Shown here in pieces: positions 33,585-46,502 of a DNA stretch of 64,000 nucleotides. A model generated the notes under the pieces. The model did no database searches and was not told the origin of the DNA. It saw only the letters and a program-made list of their open reading frames with translations. Every line of letters starts with the position of its first letter. The stretch's first letter is position 1. Position numbers and translations under genes: made by a program. The stretch comes from Atopsyche davidsoni (taxonomy: Eukaryota; Arthropoda; Insecta; Trichoptera; Hydrobiosidae): contig JAILWY010000008.1 in the NCBI GenBank assembly GCA_022113835.1, positions 3,340,001 to 3,404,000 of the forward strand, in the 5' to 3' direction.

Positions 33585-34183
33585 TTAAGGGTCTAAGTCC
33601 CATACTCGAGTTTTTTTGATAATTTTTTGGTCCATTTTGCGAAAAATCGACTGCACTAGTCAAAAAAATTTAAGTGCAAAAAGTTATATACATCTCTTCT
33701 TCCGAACAGAATATATTTTAATTTCTTGTAAATTTACTATAAATATGTATTATTCCGATTGAAGTGTAGAAATTTGGAGATTTGTCGTGTCCCTGTTCTT
33801 AGAGTCCTAAACATTTAAAAGTCTTTTTTTTTAATTGGAATAAAAAGATTAAATATTAACCCTGTGCTATATATTAATTAAAAAAAAAAAAAAAAAAAAT
33901 CTTTAACAAACTTTGGTTTTGAAAAGTCGTCATTTTATCCAATTTTTTAACATCTTCAAGATTTTATTTTACCTTGAAAATGGACGTTAATTAAATTATA
34001 AAAAATAGATAAGTATAATTTATAGTTTTTTTTAATACTCTATAAAAAAATCATCTTTTGACATAGAAAAATAAAGTGACAATTAAATTAATTAAATGAC
34101 ACGATTTCGCCAAGTAAAACGGTCTTTTTTTTGTGGCAGACGAGGGATGGACACCAAGCAAGGTTAGGTAGCAAGACCCTTAA
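33585..34183 (+). mobile_element. TTAA-MITE copy 4
   Basis: TTAAGGGTCT at the left and AGACCCTTAA at the right: a clean 10-bp inverted terminus including TTAA. 599 bp, non-coding. The next 167 bp (34184-34350) are shared with the 3' flank of copy 5, while the 5' flanks differ. Confidence 0.88.
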
Positions 34184-34350
34184 CAATAAACATGTAAATA
34201 TTTAATCACTATATTTACAAAGCGTTTTATAAAATATATAAAAGTGCTGTTAGTGCAATCCGTGAACATCGTATCGTAACTGAAAAACATAAAAATAATT
34301 TCAGAGGGTAGTACCTCCCCCAGCGCTATTGATACATGTTGGATGGGTCC
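34184..34350 (+). repeat. Segment shared with 3' flank of MITE copy 5
   Basis: Nearly identical to 56575-56740, from CAATAAACATGTAAATATTT to TTGATACATGTTGGATGGGT. In both places it starts exactly at the MITE's TTAA. Confidence 0.88.
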
Positions 34351-35367
34351 CATGACCGCAGTTCTGTCACGGGATGGGGTCTCACCCACCCTTACCCCCA
34401 TCCCCACCCCCATGCTTCTACTTGTTTGTCTTCGTTTCACGACCGACTAGAGCGTAATTTCAACTGAAATTAAGTCTTTCGACAGCCTTCACCTAGTGCG
34501 GTTGATGTTATAAGGCTTCATTCAAATAAGAGACTTTTCATTTTGTAAGTACGAAATATTTACTTACTTATAAATATAACGCCCGAAACTTATATAAGAC
34601 GACTCTTAGTAATAAATATTTCATGCAATATATGACTGCATTGAAGTGAATGAAATACAGACAAAATTATGATAGCACAAAAAATTGCATAAATTTAGGC
34701 TATTTATAAAAATTTACGCATTCTGCATATTGATATTAAATGGAGGTTTTTTTTAATAAAAGTAAATTAATAAATTAATGGAATTTTGAATGCATACTAA
34801 GTAATCAGTACTTATACTTAATTTTATTTTAAAGAGTAAATGAAAAACACATAAAGATGTGATATTTACTTCAGCACTTTTCTGTTTTCAGTGGCTTATG
34901 TTAATTTTAAAAGAAACTATGAAAAAAGGAAAAATGAAGTTTTATAAGCGGAAATTTTTTGGATAGTCTGCCGGTGAGTTTACGTGTTTATTAAATTCTA
35001 CACTTTTAATATATTTTCATTCTTGGAGAAAAGTTCGTAGACAAACACAGCATACGTGATATAAATGTACTTGTAGAGAGTCATATGTGCTTTGAATCGA
35101 AAAAAATATTTAAAATTTCAGTGGCGTGCAAATGTTACAAGCGTTTATGTTATATGTCTATCAAAAAAGGTTATAAATAAATTAATTTGCCTTTTCTCGC
35201 TATCAACACAAAATTGACAAACATTCGTGTTAATTCAATTACAATAGATTTGCTTTACCAGTAAAAAAAGACCTGTGGGATTTTATTTGTACAAATTTCA
35301 GTATTATATTTTAAATAAAATAATTTTACTACCGCGATGACAGTGAACAGGTTTGAAGGTGAAATAA

Positions 35368-35470
35368 TTGAAACGAAACCCTTTTAGCTGAAAATTCATT
35401 TAAGAATTGAACTTCTCTAATACTCTTGAACATTTTTTACGTGAAATTAAACCCTCAAAGTCACCCCTAG
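35368..35470 (+). repeat. Distant inverted repeat 1, left arm
   Basis: Pairs with 36142-36263: TTGAAACGAAA, GCTGAAAATTCATTT, and GAAATTAAACCCTCAAAGTCAC against their complements. Divergence and small gaps are visible. Spacer about 670 bp, non-coding. Confidence 0.8.
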
Positions 35471-36141
35471 TCACCTTTTTTTTTTTGCTACCCCGTGGTT
35501 TAATTAAAGTATACAAGTCTTGGATTGCTGAAAGTGATTCGTCCGAAGGTTATGAAAAATAATAATTTGAAACGAGTTGTCGGCTTCACGAAGCGGTCCA
35601 TCTGTATATTTATTTAATATTTATTCGTGCCTTACTGGATTTTTAATCCTTTCGCTTTGGTCAGTGTTCTGATTTTATTTAACTGTGAGTATACACGCGA
35701 CGAGCTCATGTTAATATTGCAAAAGCAATTATTTTTTATTTTATTACTAAAAAAAAGCTTGTAACAAACTATAATAGCGATAATATTACGTAATCCACAA
35801 GGTTTATCATTTATTTATGTTTTTTTGTATAAAGATATTATATCAAACTATTCTTTTCTATTTAATTAAATACCTAATTTTTTTACATTATCCCATTGAT
35901 ATTCTTATGTCGTCAACTTTAATTATGTACTTATTTTATTATTAAATTATTTTCGTAAGCTCATTGACCGCCATGATATTTCACTGCCATGAAAATAAAA
36001 TTCACTTGTAAAATATTTGATATTTTCCTCGCTTTGTTAACAATGTCTCGACAAATTATTCTTTGTTTTTTAAATATTGAGCTTGACACATTTTTATACT
36101 AATCGTATTAAATTAAAAATATTTTTAGTACGAAAAGAAGC

Positions 36142-36263
36142 TCTAGGTGACTTTGAGGGTTTAATTTTACAAAAAAATGTTTTCTGGGAATAACTACGAG
36201 TAATAGAATAGTTCAACTCCATTTCTCAAATGAATTTTCAGCCGATAAATGATTTCGTTTCAA
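36142..36263 (-). repeat. Distant inverted repeat 1, right arm
   Basis: Reverse complement of 35368-35470, starting GGTGACTTTGAGGGTTTAAT. No target duplication seen at the ends. Confidence 0.8.
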
Positions 36264-36269
36264 CCATGT

Positions 36270-39200
36270 TTCATATTTTTATAGAGTTTATTAAAAGTAT
36301 GAAATTATCACACATTCATTAAAAAGCTCTAATTATACACGAGTGATTTATCGAAAAATCTTACAGATCTGTTAAAGCGATATTTGATTGCATGGGAGAT
36401 TTTTTTTTGTACTGTAGTTGCATGAATTACTTAGACAAAGTGGCAGCAAAAAAATACTGGACTATCTACCATTTGTTCCATTATTAGATCGCATACTTCA
36501 TTTAATATAGAACCAACATGCATTCATTCATATACATCCCACAAGACCAAGCTTTTACACAAGCTTAATTGGTTTACAGACTGAACTTAGCGTAGACTGA
36601 AAATACTTGTTTACTTGTGCTATAATTACATCAACTTTTGTGTAGCAAGTTGCAAAAGGCTAGCAAATATCCATTTCAGCAAGTTTAATGCATAAACCAG
36701 ATTTACTTTGCCACATCATAACAAACGTAAGCTATAGCTAATAGTATGAAATAGCTGATCATAATCTTAATATTTTTGATAGAGATTTTCTTATTTCATT
36801 ATATTACAGAGCCCCTGTTGACATTATGTAATCTTTTTAAAATGAGTTTGCGTAGAGCCTTCTGTATTTCCCATATGTGGATAATATCACCCCATTATGA
36901 GCGATATTCAAATAGCTTCCGCTATATCAACAGATATCCCTTAACGGCACCCCTTCAGGCACTACATTAACATAAATCCTCATACTAAGATCCGAAACAA
37001 AATTACATATTTGAATTAATTAACGACGTGTCCGATTACCAGCCAACAAATAAACCCTCCAGTGGCATATTCATCGTCAATTAAGGCTTTATTATAATTA
37101 ACAACGGATTAAACGAAAAGATACAAAAAAATAAAAATGTAGATGTCCGTACATATTTTAAGCATACAGTTGTATTATAATGAACAAAAAATATACTACT
37201 GAAAAAAAATCTATGCGAATGTAGACCTAGAAAAAAATTAGTCTTTCTGTTTTGTGAATTAAAATTTAACCAATTATGGTGTAATAATAATCTTAGTTGG
37301 AAATTAATTTAACAATTCCTATCAAAATAATTTTTTTGGTGTTTTTCTCATTTTATATAAATACATTTTTTTGGGCTCAGAGAAGAAGTCTTGAGAAAAT
37401 ATTTTCATGAGTTATCGCTGTTCCTCGTTATCAAAAGAAAACTCTTCTGTGAAAAATAAGTTTTTATAATTTTATTAATTGAAAGAACAATTTATTGAAA
37501 ATGTAAGGAAATAAAATAATAGGAAACAATTGCCAAACTGAAAAAAATACAATTTTTAATTAAAAGCGTGTCGATTCTCAAAATGAATAATAAAAACTTC
37601 TCTAGAGTTTTCGATGCTCCCAGACAATACCAAGAACTTATCTTAATTACAATAACACAAATTCAATTGATTTTTTTTCTTTCAGAAATCTATTAATATT
37701 ATTGGCGAAGTCCAGAATAATTTAAATAAAAAAAATACGGTAGACAAAACTTTTATATCGGAGACAAAGAAATTTGTTTTTATAGTACAACGCAACGAAA
37801 AATAAGAAATTTATATGAATAATTAATTTCACACTATCTATTTAATCTAAGGGTTAAATAAAGATAAAAAAAGTAATGTAAAGCTAAAAAGTTAAATTTT
37901 TTAACATATGCTATTTTTATGGGTTTTCGAAAAAGTACTCAAAAGTATTTTAAAATAATATTTTTTTATATACCCGAATAAAAAAGACTTAGATATAAAA
38001 AAGGTATTTAGATTTATAATTGCATACAATGTTTATATTATTTTTAATTTTTACTAAATAAAAATAAAATGTACATATTACTTTTTATTATTATCTACAT
38101 TTTTTTAAATATTAATATTGTATTGAAAAATCACTTCATTAGGTTTAAAAAACTTTTTTATGACGTTTTAATATAAATTTCTATTTGTTTATATGATACA
38201 ATTTTGCTAATTCGACTCTAAAACTGGTTAAATAATAAATACAAAAACAACAATTTTAGATTTACTAAATAATCTAAACTACCGAAAGGAACAAACTTTA
38301 TTAGTTTTTATTGAGTAATTTTACTTAACAAACGTTAGTTTATCTAGACTAGTAAAATTTAAACAAGAATGATTACATGAACTCTTTATTTCATCAAAAA
38401 TACTAAAAATTTTGCTTGAAATTTTGTTTAGTTAACTTTGCCTTGCTTCAAGAGCTAAAATAAAATCTTAGGTTTACTTTTGCTACAGTTAAAAATAATT
38501 TTAAAAAATCTTCATAGTGGAATATCACTCGACGCTTTTAATAAAGCTTGGCTTGTGAGCTTTCTTTCAGGATGATATTAATCATAATAATACTAAAATA
38601 GAGTTGAAATTGCAGTGAGACAATGAAATACGGTTATTCATATTGATAAATAATTTTAATTATTTTTAATATATTCTTTTTGTTTTTTCGCCATCGGTTC
38701 TTAGAGTTTCTCCATAAGCAGGCATTGCAAAAACAATATCATTTTTATTCAGAATTCATCGCGGTCCGAGCAACGCCTAATTCTTCCCGTAAAATCAAAC
38801 GGCGCCATTTTGAATTGAATAAAGAAATGAATTATTATTGGCGGACATTTTGCTCCTCGCGTCCAAATTCCGTGTCTTTTTATTGCTCTTACTTTTTGCC
38901 GAAATTTCGTCGTTCGGGCGGGGCTGGAAATTTAATTTTATAAATTGGCGATTTGCACGTATATTGTCTCGGATTTTATTCCGCTTTCAGTGCCGGGGAC
39001 TGAATAATTTAACCAGTAACAAGTTGATAAATTTTGCAAAAAACATCATGCCGAAAATAAAAATACGCCACTTGCGAAGATAAATTAAATATATTTTGCT
39101 TTGTTATTTTCTGCGTGTGGTTTTATGAAGTAAAATTCAAGTATTTTAGAGTACTCTAAGAATTATATCGCCAATGATAACCAACAATATAAATATATAT

Positions 39201-40520
39201 ATAAGGTAATAGTTAAATCCTTTTGTATGCTTGATTGAGTGCTGTACTGATATTTAAATTAATTAAAAATAACAAACTGCTTAGTAAAAAATTCATTTTT
39301 TATCTGTAAACCGTAAAAAAAACGATCTGTTTTTAGTGTGAATGGACATAAATCATTTTATTGAATTGGCATAAATATTACGCCAAATGAAACCATATTA
39401 AGTATAAATAAATAAATAACCATTATCAAAGAATTTGAAATGATTGTAATTTAACCTACACGGGTAGGATTTATTTATTAATATTTTTTTACAACACAAG
39501 TGTATCGAATAATCATGTAGCCACCTACAAACATCGATCAGCACTTGCATATAAAGAGAAAACTTATTGCAAATATACAATACCACCATAGCTTCTAGTA
39601 CTGAGCTGCAATAGCTGTAAAAAAGTGCATTTGAATCACATAGATGTACAAAAAAAATAATTTTTTCTTCGATTCATGAGTGAATTGATTACCTGATGTT
39701 TAATGCGTTGTTTGGAAAGTGGATATGTGTTTTTATGGGGTTTGTTGAAGGCATTACGCCCATAGCACAACTGAAAGCAGTAAAGGCTGCATTTCTACCT
39801 GCCTAGTCAGAAATGGTCGTCATGTCTGTCCAAAATTTCGTAACAATTATAATAAAGTTGAATGTCCAAATTAAAACCGGATTGAATCATCATTATATAA
39901 AGAGGGGATGTGAGCTAAGGTAAAGGGTTAGTGAAGGCTTTAGTCAACTAAAAAATAATTTATGGACTGGGAAAGTATTTCTAACTGCGAAAAGATACTT
40001 CACTTGCGCACTGTACATAATATCTTAATTAACTTTGCATTTAAACATCTGTTTTTAACGTTGTATTAACAGATACATAAAGAAAATTTTTCATTATACT
40101 ATAATATATTTTAAATTAAATTTAACATAATGTGGATGTCATTTCGTTTTTAATGAAATCAATGACTTTGATAACTCCTTAATTATATTTTTATGCACTG
40201 ATTAAGCCTTTGATAAGCATTTAATAGCAAATATATACTTTTCATAAAAAATAATACGCAGTAAGCAAAGCTAACTCTAAATTATACTGCAATTAATTAC
40301 AGTAATTCATGTTTCATTGATGAAATATGAAAATTTTAGGGGAGGAATCTTCTGAGGTATCACAAATTACAATATTACATAAACATTGTTAAAATATTTT
40401 TTTAATTTATTACGCCTGTTTTTTGTTCCGATAAATGATAATACAATAATGATTTAGTGTCTGAATGTACTTAAAATACTTAAGGTGTGAAAATTAAATG
40501 TGTGATAGATAACAAAACAA
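36270..40520. other. Giant-intron stretch, mostly featureless
   Basis: AT-rich DNA. 38.69-39.00 kb is clearly GC-richer (CGGCGCCATTTTG, CGTTCGGGCGGGGCTGG) with two overlapping frames but no domain. It looks like a conserved intronic block rather than a repeat. Confidence 0.4.
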
Positions 40521-40529
40521 ATATTTTTT

Positions 40530-40561
40530 AATTAAACTATGTAATCAAACATAGTTTAATT
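40530..40561. repeat. Short perfect hairpin
   Basis: AATTAAACTATGT and its complement around a 6-nt loop; 13-bp stem. Confidence 0.85.
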
Positions 40562-40821
40562 GAGATATAGTTTAGAGTCTGTATTAGCAGTTAGCTCCTA
40601 ATTCCAATTGCTGGAGGCGAGTTACTTCAATTCTGGCTCGTTTGCGTCGGTTGTTCCTGAGTGCAAGCCGTCGAAGCTGCAGTTTGGCATTAAATAATCA
40701 CGTTAATTGAGTTTGACACTCTCCTCCACCCCACTCTCCCCGACACTCGAGTTGCTGATTCCTTCTGACAGGATAGGAGACAACAGGACGTCTTGCAATT
40801 GGCACGCTTTGAGGTTCTAGG

Positions 40822-41305
40822 CAAACTCTATTTTCCCACGGACCCCCTTTCATAGTCATAACTTGCTTAAGGACCCCCTTTCATGGTCAAAACTTGCCCA
40901 AGGACCCCCTTTTATAGTCAAAACTTGCCTACGGACCCCCTTTCATAGTCAAAACTTGTCTACGGACCCTGGGTGAAAAACTACATAAATTAATATTATA
41001 GACTAGTTGGTGCAAGTATCGACTCTATTGCGTTTTTGTATTAACCTACCTGACTCACCACGATGTCTGTTATTAGTTGTATTTTATGCACCTGTCTATA
41101 TTTATATTTTACTTAGGACGTAAACATCGCTAATAATGTATTCATTGTTATTATTTTAACTTCCATAGTAATAATAATGTGTCACAATTTTTTTATTTTA
41201 TATTAAACCTTGCGCGGACCCCCTGACGTTGTTCAGGGACTCCCAAATCGATTTTAATTTTCTCAGGACCTCCTGAGGTCCGTAGGGACTACTTTGAGAA
41301 GCACT
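40822..41305. mobile_element. hAT element with perfect 8-bp target duplication
   Basis: Flanked by GTTCTAGG at 40814-40821 and 41306-41313. Right end, inverted, reads AGTGCTTCTCAAAGTAGTCC, a hAT-type terminus. The left starts CAAACTCTATTTTCCCACGG and seems to lack the outermost bases. 484 bp, non-coding. Subterminal ACGGACCCCC occurs near both ends. Confidence 0.85.
40839..40970 (+). repeat. Minisatellite of 31 bp x 4 inside the hAT element
   Basis: Four units of GGACCCCCTTTCATAGTCAA followed by AACTTGCCTA, with a few substitutions. It starts in the hAT subterminal region. Confidence 0.92.
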
Positions 41306-41319
41306 GTTCTAGGCCAATA

Positions 41320-43380
41320 CTGAGTCGATATTATATCTTTAATATTCAAACCATTTGTATTTGTTTAATAAGTTTTGATCACCGTACATACAGCATTTGA
41401 AAAATTTGAATACAATACCATCATTTTATAAATCCCAGTCCATTTTGGAATACAATAAGTATGACCTGAAAAAATAAAGTATACAGCTAAGATAATTGAA
41501 GTTTATGTTAATCAAAACCCTTGCAATAAAAGACAAACATCGCAGGTAACATGAAAAAATAAAAGGGATCGTAAACCTTGGGGCCCCGCAATCGCAAACT
41601 CTCGGAGCATCGAGCCTCGCAGTCGCCGGAAGCCGACAAATTCGCAGTTTGAATATAGAAGGACGGGGAATAACCGCGAAAATAAACCATTTCCGCCCGC
41701 GCCAAGAGCCGAACAGAAAAACCCGCTGGGTTTCAGTACGTGTAAAATTATTCAGAATGCGGTGCGGATTCTCCTGTCCGACAATACACGCCCCAACACA
41801 TGCCGATAACATGATTTTTAATGCAATTTAAATAGAAGTATTGTTTGTGTTGTGTTTGTGAAGAGGTTGAAATAAAATTAAAAATATATGAGCCGTGCTG
41901 AAAGACGATTTCTTGAAAATAAACCACATTGTTTACAGTGGAGAATTTTTTTATCACAGTCCCTAAAATCAAAATAAAACACTATGCTTAAACCGTTGAA
42001 TGTGATTGAAATTAAAACAATAAATAATGCAAGTGAAAAGACACGCTATGCCGGCTGTAAAAATTCTGTTTTATAGGCTTTTCAAAAATGTCTTTCAAAA
42101 AATGTCGGCGCTTACATTTTAACGCTAAAATGATTTCACCGCATTTTGTATTGATACACAGTGGTAAATCTTTATGAAATGCGCCAGCGATGCAGCTCAA
42201 TTGAGAATGGGAAAATGCTTTTCCAAATATATTGCTGGGAGCTTTATTGATAGCTCAAATGAAATAGCAGTGCCAAAGACAAATACGAAGGCATTGCTTA
42301 AAGCTTAGAATATTTACATAGAAGTCAGTCTGAAAACTATCACGCTTGCTTAAAGCTAAAACTTTAAACTCTATGAAAATGAAAATGTATAATCCTGTAA
42401 AATCTTTCACAGTTATTTTAATTTATTATAAACATTTATCATTGGTTTTTTGCATGCTTGAAATTTTACAGGTGATATATATATTCTAAAATATAATATT
42501 ACTATATTGTAGGTGCCTCAAAATATTTTTACGATAAGCTTGAAATAATAAACTAATCATTTTGATTGCTTTTTGTTATTTTTAAAGCTTTATTGATTAT
42601 AATAATTTGCAAAGCTATTTTGAGACTTAAACATTATGTAGAGATTTTAATTATAACAGATTAGTTATATTTTTGTTAATAAATGTTTAACGTAGAAAGA
42701 ATATGATATATTATATAAAAGTGAAAATCAGTAATTAAATAAAATATTAAATTTACCAAATATTTTATATTTTATATTTTATAATGGTTAAATTCTGCAT
42801 TTTTGCTATCACTTTTTAATAAACATATTTAACAATATTTACTGACGTTGTTGTAATTTCGTCATATTATTTATTTAAGTTTTTAAGTAATACTTTCAGT
42901 GCGTGTCGGTTCACATTCACAATTCAAAATATATTGTATATATTTAATTTATCAATTAACAAATTCATCAATGTATTTTTTTTTTTAAATTATAAAATAC
43001 GTTTATTTTATATATTTGCTTTTATTTAAAAAAAAAATGTATTTCTTAATTTTGAATACGGGCTAGGTATATAAATAACACAACCTGAATTTAACTACTC
43101 CCATAGGGGCTTCAAACGATAAGTATCTCGTACGGGTGAAGAACCTTATATTATTCATAATCTCTAAATTAATCCATAACATCAAAATATATATATATAT
43201 ATATACCGAATAGTATTAAGTTGGTACAAACATAATTAAATTTATCTTGATGTATTCAATGGACGATTTATAATAAGCATCTCATTGAAGGGTAAAAAAA
43301 TTTGTGGTAAAATTTCTTGTCGTGTCCTGTGTTAATAGATTGTTTTCAAGGAACATATTAATATAATATATAATTAATTT
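41320..43380. other. Giant-intron stretch
   Basis: 41.56-41.81 kb is a GC-richer block open on both strands (128 residues minus, 60 plus) without a known domain. The rest is AT-rich with a short TA run at 43187-43205. Confidence 0.35.
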
Positions 43381-43384
43381 TTAT

Positions 43385-43590
43385 TTGATTGCATCGGACA
43401 GGTTTTGGCAGTAAGGTTTTCGGGGCAGTCTATCAGGCTTTGGCGCTATCGCTACCGCAGAGGCTTCGCAGGACCCGCGGGGGTAGTAAAGCGCCCCTCG
43501 GCCCAGTCCGGCCCGTTATCAGCTCGTATCTCCGGCCTTTAATTACCCCTAATGCCCGCTGCATAATACCGTAGTAGACGGTTGAATTAT
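43385..43590. other. GC-rich block, unknown
   Basis: About 200 bp, strongly GC-rich (CAGGACCCGCGGGGGTAG, CCAGTCCGGCCCG). A conserved intronic element or a retroposon fragment. Confidence 0.3.
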
Positions 43591-43773
43591 CACGGGATAA
43601 GCTGAGTCAATAACTGATTGGATGCGGTGGCGTTATTGCTAGAAATATTAGTAATTACTTGCGGTGAACCGGTTTCATGGTATTGTTTGAACAATTAATT
43701 CGCCGCGGGTACGCGGTGAAGCCGTTCCTACCGATGGACGATCGACTTTGCCTTGTTACTGTATGATTTAATC

Positions 43774-44445
43774 CATAGGTTCCCAAAGTGGTCAATATCG
43801 ACTCCCAGGGATCGATGACAGCGAAAAATTAAATTAGGGGTCCATGAACTGTAATGGGGGTCTACGAGAGTGGATCCCATTTAAGCAGGTCATCACCAAA
43901 ATTTAGACATTTCGTAAATGTACCAATGTACTTTGTGACGAATCGAAGCCCTGAAGCGTAGAAGTTTGTGCCAAATGATTGAGAAACGAGACTTTCAGCA
44001 TTGTAAAACTATACTGACGTACCTTTTTGGAGCTTATGACATAAGAAGACGAACCATTACGATCATGTTGCCTTTTAAAAAAAATCATTTACAAGGACTA
44101 ATAAACTCGGATGGGCAGCTAATTGGTTGTACGGAGCGCCGATGGGCATAATAAAACAAATTGATTTGACAAATATTCCGAGAAAATAAGGACACCTGTA
44201 CGGCTTAGGAAGACCGAGGACAGACAGAAAGGCGGAAACAGTTTTAAATCAATAGCCATTCAAGCCCATAAACTCATTCACTGTACAGTAAGCCCTATGT
44301 AAGTGAGTTGTTCTATATGAGATGTCAAAAATATGTTTTATGTTGATGAATTTGTAAAAATTCAACATAAGCATGGCAGGGGGTCGACGAAAAACAGAAA
44401 AACTCGACAAGGGGTCGACGGGACAAAATAGTTTGAGAAACCATG
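43774..44445. mobile_element. hAT MITE, reversed relative of the 25.06 kb element
   Basis: Starts CATAGGTTCCCAAAGTGGTC and ends GTTTGAGAAACCATG, aligning in reverse with 25057-25739 throughout (for example ATTTAGACATTTCGTAAATG, CCATTACGATC). The flanking octamers ATTTAATC and CTTTGATG agree at only 5 of 8 positions, so the duplication has decayed. The 61-residue frames inside are shared debris. Confidence 0.85.
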
Positions 44446-44688
44446 CTTTGATGGCTTAGTTAAAAATTATTAGTGGTCATAGTATATAATATTTAAGTAT
44501 TTAAACAGGTTCGATTAAATAAGTTGTAATGAATGGTTTCTGTTCAAAGACGCGTCGTTTTATCTGCACGGAATTCAGAGAGATGGCAAAAATGTGTAGC
44601 CAGCGAAGGACGATACTTTGAATATACTTTTTTTTTGTATTTGTCTTGAAATTTTCAATTTATTTATCTAAGCAATGTTTGTTTACAG

Positions 44689-44888
44689 TTGACGTCAGGA
44701 TTCGTCTTTATAGAGTCGGTTCATAGTACACCAGTCGCATGGGGCCTGGCGCAGACCTCGTGTTTGATCGTCTCCCGCATCGGGCACTGGAGTTTGCGGC
44801 TGTCTAATGGAATATCTAACTTCCCTTTGGTAAACTGCATCAACTGCACTTCTGCGGGCTGTGCGGGCTCCCACCATGAGCAATGCTG
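44689..44888. other. Candidate exon-like block with splice-like borders
   Basis: GC-rich 200 bp. On the plus strand the left border is TGTTTGTTTACAG and the right GG|GTACGA, with an open frame throughout (TSGFVFIESVHSTPVAWGLA... to HHEQCW). On the minus strand there is also a good acceptor (TTACTTTCGTACCCAG) and open frames. No known domain on either strand. It may be an alternative Dpr exon, an exon of a nested gene, or chance. Confidence 0.25.
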
Positions 44889-45662
44889 GGTACGAAAGTA
44901 AACGAGAGCTTCCTGTGATCTGTGACCTAAATATTACGAAACACTTTAAAAATCACATGAATCCCTGAGGTCGCAGCATCAACACAATGCATCTGTGACG
45001 TCACAGCTCATGATACCTAATTACTAACCCGAGTTTTTCAGTTCACCTGCGCCACGGATTTTATAATGATGTCTTCATAAAATAATACACAGGGTGGATG
45101 TCTTTAGAAAGGAAATAAATTAACAGTCCTCCGTTTCAAGAGTGATGCTCTTAGCATAAAAACTGATGCAACTCTGAAGCGCTGCTCTAACAAGTGCCAG
45201 TCAGGATCCTCGGCGTGGAGTACTTTTTTAATAGACAGCGACTCCGGCTTTTTATTTGAGACTTGAAAATATTTCCGTTTGTCTCTTGACTTACTCGTGG
45301 CATAACCCCATTTAACGGGACAAATTTATCAGATATATTTTAAAAATAATATCATATGGATTTATGATGTACTGTATTATTCTATTAGCTAATTAAATTG
45401 TTTGATATTCGTTATTTTCGCATAGATAAAAAGCTACAGTGGTTTGATTATATAAAACTCCAAACCACGGGAGTCGAGAGGTGAAGGTTTAAATTCTACT
45501 TGCATCATTAAAAAAAAAAATAATAGTTTATATCATTTCATCTTTGAATCGATTATTTAAAACAATAGTAAATGCTATTGACAGAGTTGTGAAAATTATG
45601 TGGTTTAGTACATTCATTGTGTATAATTGCTGCTAATTAACAATTGGTTCCTTCGACAAGAT

Positions 45663-45745
45663 TTGATAAGCAAGTTAAGAAATACAGGAAGTCAATATTT
45701 AAGTATCACCTGCGTTTTTACAACAAATATTAATACTATATTATT
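45663..45745 (+). repeat. Distant inverted repeat 2, left arm (83 bp)
   Basis: TTGATAAGCAAGTTAAGAAA ... TATTTAAGTATCACCTGCGT ... ACTATATTATT. The reverse complement is at 46420-46502, at about 90% identity by eye. Spacer 674 bp. Confidence 0.88.
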
Positions 45746-46419
45746 AAACTTGATATCACAATATAAACAAAGTGATATGCGAGTGTAATGTTTATAGCTA
45801 AAAAAATATTTACAGTACTGAAAAGTTATTATTTTGACTGCAGGGGTGGTGTAAATTTTACGGTTACCAAGTGTTGTTTTCCTTTTAGTTCTCTAAAATA
45901 GCGCATTACTTATACAGCAGAAAAAAAACGGGGACCAGAGAACATTCCGAAACCTCTTTTGGAGTATTTCAAGCTCTATAAATAAGCCGTTTTTCTTTTT
46001 CCCGGGCGGAAACGTTTAAGGCTCGTGCATGCAATGCATAGAAGCCCGCGTACGGCCAAAATGCTCTCCTAGCAGTATTTATTTGTACGGTAGAATTGGT
46101 CGAGTTTAATTCTTCTATTCAAAAAGTTAATAGGTTTTAACATTAAATGACGTAAAAAGACTTAAAAAGAGACTTTATTATTTCTAGTTAAATTGGATAA
46201 AATTATAATAAAAAAATTTACGTGGAAACTCGCAAGGATACTTCGGTTAGGAGTCGTATCCAATTTATCTTTTACGGCTTCGTATCTGGATGAGAATTTT
46301 AATCCTTTTGTGCTAGTGCGTAACTAATATATTTTTTCAGCTTGGAGGACAATAATAAATCATATAATATTTAACTTAAAATTAGCATATTTCCGTGCTA
46401 ATATTATAACACTAAGAAC

Positions 46420-46502
46420 AATAATATAGTATTAGTATTTGATGTAAAAACGCAGGTGATACTTAAATATTGATTTCCTATATTTTTAACTTTGCTTATC
46501 AA
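46420..46502 (-). repeat. Distant inverted repeat 2, right arm (83 bp)
   Basis: Reverse complement of 45663-45745, same length. The spacer contains a GC-richer core (46.00-46.07 kb) with no frame. Confidence 0.88.

Noticed and set aside
41426..41812. 128-residue minus-strand frame
   Set aside because: GC-rich block open on both strands without domain or clear splice pattern.
43668..43690. AACCGGTTTCATGG as a family C hammerhead
   Set aside because: No stem II or core on either strand nearby.
45092..45112. ACAGGGTGGATGTC as a Tc1-type terminus
   Set aside because: Same reason: no partner end, no transposase sequence.
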